Below, piece after piece: positions 19,032 to 35,632 of a stretch of 64,000 nt of DNA. The stretch spans positions 204,240 through 268,239 of the forward strand of contig NZ_RCOG02000027.1 in NCBI RefSeq assembly GCF_009663685.2. The letters are read 5' to 3'. The notes beneath the pieces were generated by a model. That model saw nothing but the letters and a program-made list of their open reading frames with translations, had not been told where the DNA came from and searched no databases. The stretch's first letter is position 1, and the number at the start of each line of letters is the position of its first letter. The position numbers and the translations under genes are program-made. The stretch is from Cupriavidus sp. U2. Lineage in GTDB: Bacteria > Pseudomonadota > Gammaproteobacteria > Burkholderiales > Burkholderiaceae.

Positions 19032-20435
<1,404 letters not shown>

Positions 20436-20745
20436 AGGAAGGTCGGGTGGCGTCGTATGACCGGCGTCTGTTTGTCATGGGCCTGCGGGTGGCGGCTGGT
20501 TGGCCAGGGCGAATGCGGACGGCACACGCCTGAGGATAGGCTGAAGTGTAACGACAGTCCCCTGGCCACGATGCCGGTGTCCGTCTGACACGCCTGTGGG
20601 ACCTTGCCGCAACAGCGTTTCAGGCTGTAGCCACCCGGCGCGTGAACAGATAGCATGATAGACATCTTCCACCATTGCGACGCGCCCGCGCGCACCGGCC
20701 GACCCGACATTTTTCCGCGCCGGACCGCAGGCTCCCTCTACGCCC
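20436..20745. other. Divergent intergenic region between two sigma54 activator genes
   Basis: A gap of 310 bases. I find no coding frame with codon bias, no -24/-12 element with correct spacing and no T-run terminator. There is a weak inverted repeat GTGTC-CGTCT-GACAC near 20577-20591. Promoters for both activator genes must lie here but cannot be placed with confidence. Confidence 0.5.
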
Positions 20746-21762
20746 GTGTCAACCACCGCCACGCTCCCTTCCGGCCGTCCCGCCGCGCCGCCGCGCCCGG
20801 CGGGACGCCGCGCCGCACCCGCGCAGGTTTCGCTGCTGTGGGAAAGTACCTCGCCAGCCATGCAGCGGCTGATCGGCCAGCTGAACCGGGTGGCGGCCAC
20901 CGACGTCACGATGCTGGCCGTGGGGGAAAGCGGCAGCGGCAAGGAGGTGGTGGCGCGTGCCGTGCATGAACGCAGCAGCCGCCGGTCGGGCCCGTTCGTG
21001 GCCGTCAATTGCGGCGCCATCGCGCCCACGCTGATCGAATCGGAGTTGTTCGGCCACGAGAAGGGCGGCTTCACCGGCGCACTGGAACAAAAGGCGGGCT
21101 ACTTCGAGCAGGCCCAGGGTGGCACGCTGTTCCTGGACGAAGTTACCGAAATGCCGCTGGAGATGCAGATCAAGCTGCTGCGCGTGCTGGAAAGCCGCTC
21201 GTTCCACCGCGTGGGCGGCGATGCGCCGATGATCAGCGACGTACGCATCCTGGCTGCCACCAACCGCGACCCCATGGACGCAGTGCGCGGGGGCCAGCTG
21301 CGCGAGGATCTGCTGTACCGGCTGGCCGTCTTCCCGCTGCATATTCCGCCGCTGCGCGAGCGTCCCGAGGACATCATTCCGCTCGCGCGCCATTTCCTGG
21401 ACGAGTTCAACGCGATGGAGCAGACGGAAAAGTCTTTCTCTCCCGGCTCGCTGGAACGGCTGGTGCGCTACGACTGGCCCGGCAATGTGCGCGAGCTGAA
21501 GAACTCCATCTACCGCGCCTACATCCTTGCCGATCGTCAGGTCGAGATCGGCAACCCGGGCCTGGCCAGCCAGCCGCCCCGCCCCACCACCGTGGACGGC
21601 GTGGTCAGCGTGCGCGTGGGAACCACGCTGGCCGACACCCAGCGCGAGATCATCCTGGCCACCCTGGCCAAGTACGACGGCGACAAACGCCAGGCCGCCA
21701 AGGCGCTGGGCATCAGCCTCAAGACGCTGTACAACCGTCTCGACGTGTATCGGGCCAGTTGA
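20746..21762 (+). CDS. Sigma54-dependent transcriptional activator lacking a receiver domain
   Basis: A 338-residue enhancer-binding protein. After about 28 Pro/Ala-rich residues comes the AAA+ domain (Walker A GESGSGKE at 60-67, contact loop GGFTGA, Walker [31 protein letters not shown]) and then a Fis-type HTH ([13 protein letters not shown]). It has no receiver, so it may be constitutively active or controlled by a partner, as PspF is. The start is taken as GTG 20746; an in-frame stop at 20656 limits upstream extension and no strong ribosome site is visible. It is read in the same direction as glgE, 339 bases ahead of it. Confidence 0.9.
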   Translation: MSTTATLPSGRPAAPPRPAGRRAAPAQVSLLWESTSPAMQRLIGQLNRVAATDVTMLAVGESGSGKEVVARAVHERSSRRSGPFVAVNCGAIAPTLIESELFGHEKGGFTGALEQKAGYFEQAQGGTLFLDEVTEMPLEMQIKLLRVLESRSFHRVGGDAPMISDVRILAATNRDPMDAVRGGQLREDLLYRLAVFPLHIPPLRERPEDIIPLARHFLDEFNAMEQTEKSFSPGSLERLVRYDWPGNVRELKNSIYRAYILADRQVEIGNPGLASQPPRPTTVDGVVSVRVGTTLADTQREIILATLAKYDGDKRQAAKALGISLKTLYNRLDVYRAS

Positions 21763-21862
21763 TCGCCCCGGCTTCCGCGGCCGACCATTCCTCCTTCTCC
21801 CGACTGGCCGCCTGGCGTCCGCCAGATCCGCGCGCACGCTGCGGCCCCCGTTCGGGTGTCCT

Positions 21863-21876
21863 GAATGCATGCATTC
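21863..21876. promoter_or_regulatory. Perfect palindrome, candidate activator site for the glgE promoter
   Basis: GAATGCATGCATTC is a perfect 14-bp palindrome, AT-rich for this genome, centred about 145 bases upstream of the -24 element. A further GCATTCCT copy follows at 21885. The distance suits an upstream activating site for an NtrC-type protein. Binding is inferred. Confidence 0.5.
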
Positions 21877-22014
21877 CTATCAGGGCATTCCTGCGTCCCC
21901 GCCATTTCGACCCTGTACTTCTTACATTGCCGACCGGGCAGCGGCGTTGGCGTCATCCGTGCCAACCCTTGCTGCGCCGCACTTCCAGCGCGATACCGGC
22001 GCCCGGCATCCCGC

Positions 22015-22030
22015 TGGCACGTCCTCTGCA
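22015..22030 (+). promoter_or_regulatory. Sigma54 (-24/-12) promoter for the glgE operon
   Basis: TGGCACGTCCTCTGCA matches the sigma54 consensus TGGCAC-N5-TTGCA at every defined position except one (C for the first T of the -12 part). GG and GC are in the required spacing. Transcription would start near 22042, about 60 bases before the glgE GTG. Two sigma54 activator genes lie just upstream. Confidence 0.75.
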
Positions 22031-22101
22031 TGTCCTTATGGAATTGACATGACGCGCGCCCGCTTGTCCTACGGGGCGCCCACGGCCAGAGGACGTGTGA
22101 C

Positions 22102-25100
22102 GTGCGCATTTGCCAACTCAACCTGACGGAATCGCGAGCCCTGGACAACGACACCCTGATGCGCACCGCCAGGCTCGGATTCGACCATATCCTGCTGGCC
22201 GGCTGGTCAGCGTCCCATTCCCGCCCTGACGTCCTGAAAGCGGCGTTCGAAGCGTGCCGCAAGCACGGCCTGGCGCCGCTGCTCGACCTTGCGCTGGACC
22301 GGCTTCCCAACGACACGGCGGCCATGCATGACGGATGGATCGATCATGCCCGCCCCGCCGGCAGCCCGGATGCCACCGACAACCACCTGCCTGGCGTTCG
22401 CGTGCGCTGGTTCGACGACGCCACGGCGGGGCAGTTGCTGGCCTGGTGGACTGCCCAGCTCGGCGATGCCCTGGCCGCCGGCGCGGCCGGCTTCTGCTGC
22501 AGGGCACCATCGCGGGTGGCGGGTCGGCACTGGGCCCAACTGATAGAGGCGCTGCAACGCGACACCCCACCGGCCAATGGCGGCAAGCCGCTATATGGCC
22601 GCAAGCCGCTATTCCTGGCCTGGACCCCCGGCTGCACACCCCAGCAACTCGATGACCTGGCCGCCGCGCCGTTCGACGGCGCGTTTTCGTCACTGCCATG
22701 GTGGGACTATCGCAGCGCGTGGCTGACCGAGGAAATCGCGCGCCTGCGCCGCTTTGGACGTGTGCTGGCCGCGCCCGCGCTGGCCCCTGACGGCGTAGAC
22801 GTCCTGGCTGCCCGGCGGGCGTTGTGGACGGCCGCCGCCATCGGAGACGGATGGTTGGTGCCAGCTGGTTACGAGACCGGCGCCGCTGCCGCGCATGGAG
22901 CGCCGGGCTCGGCGCTCGACGCGTCACCCGGCGCGCAGGCCGACGGCCATCCCGACGATATCGTTGACGCGCCTTACGACCTGACCCATGAACTGATGCA
23001 GGCCAACGCCTGGCTCGCCGCCCGCGATGACGAACCTGCCGTGGCAGTGCGACAGGTCAGCGGGCCCGATGCCCCGCTGACCGTGCTGGCCCGCGTGCCG
23101 CGCCACCTGGCCAACGGCGCCGCCGGCAAACCGGCGCTGACCGTGGTGCTGAACCCCTGTCCCGTGCAGCCTGCGTCGTTTGGCGTCGATCGGGTGCTGA
23201 GCGGCCTGCCGCAGCCGGCGGCCACCCTGACACCCGTGAACGGCGGCCCCGGGGGCACGCTGGAAGACGGTCTCGACAACCTCAGCCCATGCAGCACGAT
23301 CACGCTGCCGCCCGCCGATATCCGCCTGTTCGAGGCCGTGCCCGCGCCCGTGATCGCGACGAACGGGCGCAAGGATACGCGCAACGGCACGCGTAAATCA
23401 GGGGGCCGGTCGGCCGACCGCGCGCTGGCCGCCGCCATGGAAGCGCCGCGCGTGGCCATCGAGAACCTGTCGCCGGCCACCGACAACGGCCGCTTTGCCG
23501 TGCGCCGCACCGTGGGCGAACGCGTGGAAGTCAGCGCCGATATCTGGATGGACGGTCACGACAAGCTGGCCGCCGTGGTGCTGTGGCGCGGCCCCGGTGA
23601 ACAGGCGTGGCACAGGGCGCCGATGGTCCACATCGTCAACGACCGCTGGCGCGGCAGTTTCCCGATGGTGGCCATGGGTCGCCATGAATTCACGGTCGAA
23701 GCCTGGCGCGACACCTTCGCCAGCTGGCTGGACGAAGTCGGCAAGAAGCGCAAGGCCGGCGTCAATATCAAGCTGGAAATCGAGGAAGGCGCGCGCCTGG
23801 TGGCCGCTACGCTCGGCACGCCGGAAGCCAGTGGCATCGCCGATGCCGGCGCGATCCTGGCCGACCTGTCGGCGGCGGCCGACGACGCCCTGCGGCTGGA
23901 AATCCTGCTCTCGCCGCGTACCGAGGCCGCCATGCGCGCGGCGATGGAAACCCCGGCGGGCCGTCCGTTCGCCAGCCGCTATCCAGCCACCATGCCGGTC
24001 GAGGCAGACCGCCTGGCCGGCCGCTTTGCCAGCTGGTACGAACTGTTCCCGCGCTCCGAGAGCGGCGACGTGAATCGCCACGGCACGTTCGACGACGTGA
24101 TCCGCCGCCTGCCCGCCATTCGTGCGATGGGCTTCGACGTGCTGTACTTTCCGCCGATCCACCCGATCGGGCAGGCGCACCGCAAGGGCAAGAACAACAG
24201 CCTGAAGGCCGAGCCCGGCGACGTGGGCAGCCCGTACGCGATTGGCAGCGCCGAGGGCGGCCACGACGCCATCCATCCGCAGCTTGGCACGCTTGAGGAC
24301 TTCCAGCGCCTGCGCAAGGCCGCCAGCGACATGGGCATCGAACTGGCGCTCGACTTCGCCATCCAGTGTTCGCCCGACCATCCCTGGCTGCGCGAGCACC
24401 CCGAGTGGTTTTCCCATCGGCCAGACGGCACGCTGCGCTATGCCGAGAATCCGCCCAAGAAGTACGAGGACATCGTCAACGTCGATTTCTATGCTGCGCC
24501 ACCGGCCGGCGAGCAGCTTTGGCAGGCACTGCGCGACGTGGTGATGTTCTGGGCCGATCAGGGCGTGCGCATTTTCCGCGTGGACAATCCGCACACCAAG
24601 CCGCTGCCGTTCTGGGAATGGATGATCGCGGACGTGCGGGCAAAGCACCCCGATACGCTGTTCCTGGCCGAGGCCTTCACGCGGCCCAAGATGATGGCGC
24701 GTCTGGCCAAACTGGGCTTTTCACAGTCGTACACGTACTTCACCTGGCGCAACACCAAGGCCGAGCTGATCGAGTACATGACCGAGCTGACGCAAAGCCC
24801 GCTGCGCGAGTTCTACCGCCCGCACTTCTTTGTCAACACGCCCGATATCAACCCGTTCTTCCTGCATGGCGGCGAGCGCCCGGCGTTCCTGATCCGCGCC
24901 GCGCTGGCCACGCTGCTGTCGGGCCTCTGGGGCATGTACAACGGCTTCGAGGTCTGCGAGAGCGCGCCGCTGATCCTGAACGGCGTGGAGCGCGAGGAAT
25001 ACCTCGACTCCGAGAAGTACGAGCTGCGCGTGCGCGACTGGCACGCGCCGGGCAACATCGTGGCCGAAATCTCGCGGCTGAACCAGATCCGCGCGAGCCA

Positions 25101-25448
25101 CCCGGCACTCCAGAACCACCTGGGCCTGCGCTTCTATCACGCCAGCGACGACGCCGTGCTGTACTTCGCACGCTTCGTGCCCACCGGGGCCGAACATGCC
25201 GGCGCATTCGGAGACGACGTGCTGCTGGCCGCCATCAGCCTGGACCCGCGCGCCGCGCGCGAGACCGACATCGAACTGCCGCTGTGGGAATGGGGCCTGC
25301 CGGACAACGCCGCGCTGGACGCCGAGGACCAGATGTTCGGCACGCGCTTCACGTGGCACGGCAAGCGCCAGCACATCCGCCTGAATCCGCACGAACTGCC
25401 GTTCGCGCTCTGGCACGTCAGGCCTCAACAACAACCTGGAGACACGGC

Positions 25449-25452
<4 letters not shown>
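22102..25452 (+). CDS. glgE: Alpha-1,4-glucan:maltose-1-phosphate maltosyltransferase GlgE, with long N-terminal extension
   Basis: 1116 residues. GlgE transfers maltosyl units from alpha-maltose-1-phosphate to glucan ends. The usual GlgE starts at about residue 451 (RVAIENLSPATDNGRF, the DUF3416 N-domain), followed by the GH13_3 barrel with nucleophile Asp828 (RVDNPHTK) and acid/base Glu857 (FLAEAFTRP), 29 residues apart as in characterised GlgE. The first ~450 residues form an extra region that resembles a degenerate GH13 barrel (ARLGFDHILLAG) without clear catalytic acids. The GTG start has AGAGGA before it. The stop overlaps the treS start (ATGA). Confidence 0.93.
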
Positions 25453-28836
<3,384 letters not shown>

Positions 28837-28850
<14 letters not shown>

Positions 28851-31110
28851 TGCCGCCGCGCTTGAGTTACCGGCGCCGACACTGCCCGCCCCGGTCATCG
28901 ATGCGTTGCGCGAGGCGCGCCTGGCCGATCCGTTCGGCGTACTGGGCCCCCACCGCGACGAACAGGGCGTGGTGGTGCGCACCATCGTGCCCGGCGCGGC
29001 AGCCGTCCAGCTGACCGGCGCCGATGGCGAATTCCTTGCCGACATGACGCGGCTGCACGCCGACGGCGTGTTTGCCGGTCGCCTGCCCGGCTTCGAAGGC
29101 CGGCAACCGACCGCCCCCGACTACCGGCTGCGCATCCGCTGGCCGGACGGCAGCGAACAGTTCGGCGCGGACCCGTATGCGTTCGGGCTGCTGCTGGGCG
29201 AGCTCGACCTGCACCTGTTCAACGAGGGCCGTCACCTGGAACTTGGCAAGTGCCTGGGCGCGCAATGCCTGACGATCGACGGTGAGCCGGGCGTCCGGTT
29301 TGCCGTGTGGGCGCCGAACGCGCGGCGCGTGTCCGTGATTGGCGACTTCAATGGCTGGAACGCGGCGCGGCATCCCATGCGCCTGCGCCACGGCGCGGGC
29401 ATCTGGGAACTGTTCGTCCCGCAGGGCATGGGCGTCGGGCCGGGCAGCCGGTACAAGTACGACATGACCGGCCCGCATGGCGAAGTGCTGCCCGACAAGG
29501 CCGATCCGGTGGCGCAAGCCACCGAACTGCCGCCGGCCACCGCATCGGTGGTGGCGTGCGCCGGGCATGCCGCGCCGCCGTTCCGCTGGAACGATGCGGC
29601 GTGGATGGAGCAGCGCGCCCGCACCGACCCTCACGCCGCGCCGATGTCGGTCTATGAACTGCACGTGATGTCCTGGCAGCGCGCAGCCAACGACAGCGGC
29701 CGGGGCTGGGAAATCCTGGCCGAGCGCCTGGTGCCCTATGTGCGCGACCTCGGCTTCACGCATATCGAACTGCTACCCATCACGGAACACCCGTTCGGGG
29801 GCTCGTGGGGCTACCAGCCGCTGTCGCTGTTCGCGCCCACGGCGCGGCTGGGATCGCCCGAACAGTTCGCATCGTTCATCGACCGCTGCCACCAGGCCGG
29901 CATCGGCGTGATCCTGGACTGGGTGCCGGCGCACTTTCCGACCGACCCGCACGGGCTGGCGATGTTCGACGGCACGGCGCTGTATGAACACCAGGACCCG
30001 CGCGAAGGCTATCACCAGGACTGGAACACGCTGATCTACAACCTGGGCCGCAACGAAGTGCGCGGCTTCCTGCTGGCCAATGCCGTCCACTGGCTCGAAC
30101 ATTTCCATGCCGACGCGCTGCGCGTGGATGCGGTGGCGTCGATGCTCTATCGCGACTACAGCCGCAAGTCGGGCCAGTGGGTGCCAAACCGTTTTGGCGG
30201 CCGCGAGAACCTGGAATCGGTGGCCTTCCTGCGCGAGATGAACACCGTGGTGCACGAACGCTGTCCCGGCGCGCTGACCATCGCCGAGGAATCCACCGCC
30301 TGGCCCGGTGTGACGGCCAGTGTGGAATCGGGCGGACTGGGCTTCAATTTCAAGTGGAACATGGGCTGGATGCACGACACGCTGCGCTACCTTGGCCACG
30401 AGCCCATCCATCGTCCCTGGCACCACGGCGACATGACGTTCGGCATGGTCTACGCGTGGTCGGAGGCGTTCGTGCTGCCGCTGTCCCACGACGAGGTGGT
30501 GCATGGCAAGGGATCGATGATCGGCAAGGCGCCCGGGGACGACTGGCAGCGATTTGCCAACCTGCGGGCGTACTACGGCTTCATGTGGACGCACCCCGGC
30601 AAGAAGCTGCTGTTCATGGGCGGCGAGTTCGCGCAGTGGCGCGAATGGAACCATGACGACGAGCTGGACTGGGCGCTGCTGGACCAGCCCGCGCATCGCG
30701 GCGTGCATTCGCTGGTGCGCGACCTGAACCGCCTGTACCGCGACCTGCCGGCGCTGCACGCGATGGACCATCGGCCTGAAGGCTTCCAGTGGATCGTGGG
30801 CGACGACCACCAGAACAGCGTGTTCGCGTACCTGCGGCGCGCCGCGCCCGACAGCCAGGACGTGGTGCTGGCTGTCGTCAACATGACGCCGGTGCCGCGC
30901 CACGGCTACCGCCTGGGTGTGCCGTTCGCCGGGACATGGGAGGAATGCCTGAACACCGACGCCGAAATCTACGGCGGCAGCAACCTGGGCAATGGCGGGC
31001 GCGTGCAGGCCGACGCAACCCCATCGCACGGCCAGCCCGCGTCGTTCTCGCTGACCCTGCCGCCACTGGCCACGCTGATCCTGCGGTATGCGCCGGAGCA
31101 TGCCGGGTGA
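28837..31110 (+). CDS. glgB: 1,4-alpha-glucan branching enzyme GlgB
   Basis: 757 residues. GlgB makes alpha-1,6 branches in glycogen. An N-terminal beta-sandwich is followed by a CBM48 ([22 protein letters not shown] region, ~150-230), the GH13_9 barrel with nucleophile Asp431 ([10 protein letters not shown]) and acid/base Glu484 ([10 protein letters not shown]), and a C-terminal beta domain. The 53-residue spacing equals that of E. coli GlgB. GGGAG precedes ATG 28837, and the start lies 14 bases inside treS. It acts on the GlgE product in the cytoplasm. Confidence 0.96.
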
Positions 31111-31189
31111 CGCCGAAGCGCGCGCTGCCCGCGCGGCGGGCCATGACGACAACCGACAACCATAACCAGAACAACGAGGAGCTTTACGC

Positions 31190-33333
<2,144 letters not shown>

Positions 33334-33337
<4 letters not shown>

Positions 33338-35628
33338 GTCACGACGACGCGCTGCAACGGCTGGCTGAACGCGCGGGGCTGCAGGTGCATTGGCGCGACG
33401 CGTGGAACCAGCCGCAGACGCTGTCGCCGGAAGCCCTGCGCACGGTGCTGACCGCGCTGGACCTGCCCTGCGGCACGGCCTGCGAGTGCGAGGCATCGCG
33501 CGCCCGGCTGGCGGCCGACGACGCGGCGCACGCGCTGCCGCCGCTGATCACCGCGGACCAGGGCCGGCCCGTGGTCGTGCCATGGGCACACCCGTTGCCG
33601 GAGCGGCCTTATCGTCTGGAATGCGAGGACGGCACGACGATCGAGGGCATCGCCCGGCGCACCGGCGACGGCACGCTGCAAATCGCGCCGGTCTCGCAAT
33701 GGGGCTACCACCACCTGCTGCTGGGCGATGTGGCGACCACGCTGGCGGTGGCGCCGCCGCGCTGCTTCAGCGTGGCCGACGCGCTCGCGGCGTCGCCGCG
33801 CCCGGTGCTGGCAAGCAAGCCCTGGGGGCTGTCGGTCCAGCTGTACGGGCTACGGCGCGGCGCCGATGGCGGCATTGGCGACCTGACCACGCTGGCGCTG
33901 ACTGCCGAAGCGGCGGCAGGCGCGGGTGCCGACGCCATCGCCATCAATCCGTTGCATGCGGGATTTCCGGCACTGCCCGAGCGTTTCAGCCCGTACTCGC
34001 CGTCCAGCCGCATCTTTTTCAACCCGCTCTACGCCGACCCCGCGCGCATCTTTGGCCAGGCCGCCGTGGACCACGCGGTGGCGACCCTCGGCATCGGCGC
34101 GGCACTGGCCGAAGCCGAGCGGCGCACCGAGATCGACTGGCCGGCCGTCGCCCAGGTGCGGCTGCGCTTGCTGCACTGGCTCTGGCAGCATCACGACACC
34201 TTGCTGTCCGCTGTGCAGAAGCAGGCATTCGCCGCGTTTCGCGCACGCGGCGGCAAGGCATTGCTGGCGCACGCCACGTTCGAAACCATCCAGGCCGAGC
34301 GGCTGGCCGCCGCAGCCGACGGTGACGCCGCCCGCGACGCCGCCGACTGGCGACGCTGGCCGGCGTCGCTACGCCACCCCGATGGCGCGGCAGCCGCTGC
34401 CATCGCGACAAGCGCCGCCGACGCCATCGGCTATCACGCCTTCCTGCAATGGCTGGCCGCCGATGGCCTGGACGACGCGCAGCAGCGTGCGCGCGCGGCA
34501 GGCATGGCGATTGGCGTGATTGCAGACCTTGCCGTCGGCACCGACCCCGGCGGCAGCCACGCGTGGACGCGCCAGGCCGAAATCCTCAACGGCTTCCACG
34601 CCGGCGCCCCGCCGGACCTGTACAACCCGCTGGGGCAGGACTGGGGCGTGGCCGTATTCTCGCCGCGCGGCCTGCGCCGCAACGGCTATGCCGCCTTCAT
34701 CGAGATGCTGCGGGCCAATCTGGCCCACGCCGGCGGCCTGCGCATCGACCATGTGCTGGGTCTGGCGCGCATGTGGCTGGTGCCCGAAGGGGCGCCCGCC
34801 AGCGCTGGCGCCTATCTGACCTATCCGCTCGACGACCTGCTGCGCCTGGTGGCCATCGAGTCCTGGCGGCACCGCGCGATCATCATCGGCGAAAACCTTG
34901 GCACGGTGCCGGAGACGCTCGATACCGCACTGGCAGCACGTGGCGTGCTGGGCATCGACGTGCTGTGGTTCGTGCGCGAGGCGGACGAGGCGGACGAGGC
35001 AGACACGGCGGACGAGGCAGACGGCGATCGCGCCGCCGGCGATGCCCGGCCGGACACGCCCCCCTCGCCTCCCGCGCAGGCTCCCGGCGAAACCCCTGCC
35101 GCGGCCGGGCCTGCCTGCCCCGCATTCCTGCAGCCCGATCGCTGGCCCGCGCTGGCCGTGGCCACCACGACCACGCACGACCTGCCGACCATCGCGGGCT
35201 GGTGGGCGGGCCGCGACATTGCCTGGCGCGCCCGGCTGCACCAGCTGGCCGCCGACGAGACCGAGGCCGGCCTGATGGCGTTGCGCGCTGCCGAGCGCAG
35301 CGCGCTGTGGCAAGCCATGCGCGACGCAGGCGTGGCACACGGGGCCGAGCCGCCCGCCGACACCGCGCCCGTGGAAACCGTGCTGCGCTGGCTGCATCGC
35401 GCCCCTACCCCGCTGCGGCTGGTGCCGGTGGAAGACCTGCTGGCGCTGCGTGAACAGCCGAACCTGCCGGGGACGGTCTCCGGCCATCCCAACTGGCAAC
35501 GGCGACTGGACGCCGATCCGCGCGACCTGTTCACGCGCCCCGAGGTGGCGCGGCGGGTGGCGGCACTGCGCGACGGGGACGCGCAGGCAGACAGCGGGGG
35601 CGAAGACAGCGGAGACAGCGATGCGTGA
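33334..35628 (+). CDS. malQ: 4-alpha-glucanotransferase (amylomaltase) MalQ
   Basis: 764 residues. MalQ disproportionates malto-oligosaccharides. The N-terminal region (~1-150) is the beta-rich MalQ extension, and the GH77 barrel follows, with nucleophile Asp472 (LRIDHVLGLARMW) and acid/base Glu520 (IIGENLGTVP). Between WFVRE and FLQPDRWP (residues ~549-600) is an insertion of Glu-Ala-Asp repeats and a Pro/Ala stretch, absent from usual MalQ, encoded by a 9-base tandem repeat. The start overlaps the glgX stop. It is the last gene before the antisense hybrid kinase. Confidence 0.94.
34978..35022 (+). repeat. 9-base tandem repeat in malQ
   Basis: Five tandem copies of GAGGCNGAC (the fourth starts with ACG) encode (Glu-Ala-Asp) repeats. 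They lie in frame inside the malQ barrel between conserved segments, in what must be a surface loop. Copy number could vary by slippage without changing the frame. Confidence 0.85.
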
Positions 35629-35632
35629 CGCG

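Noticed and set aside
21948-21963. A further GG-N10-GC match (TGGCGT...GTGCC) in the glgE upstream region
   Set aside because: The -24 half is poor, and such minimal matches are frequent in GC-rich DNA. The element at 22015 is much better.
24366-25448. In-frame extension of the TreS-Mak frame into glgE
   Set aside because: It lies over glgE in another frame, is Arg/Pro-rich, and the true TreS start MKRLSEG with ribosome site is at 25449.
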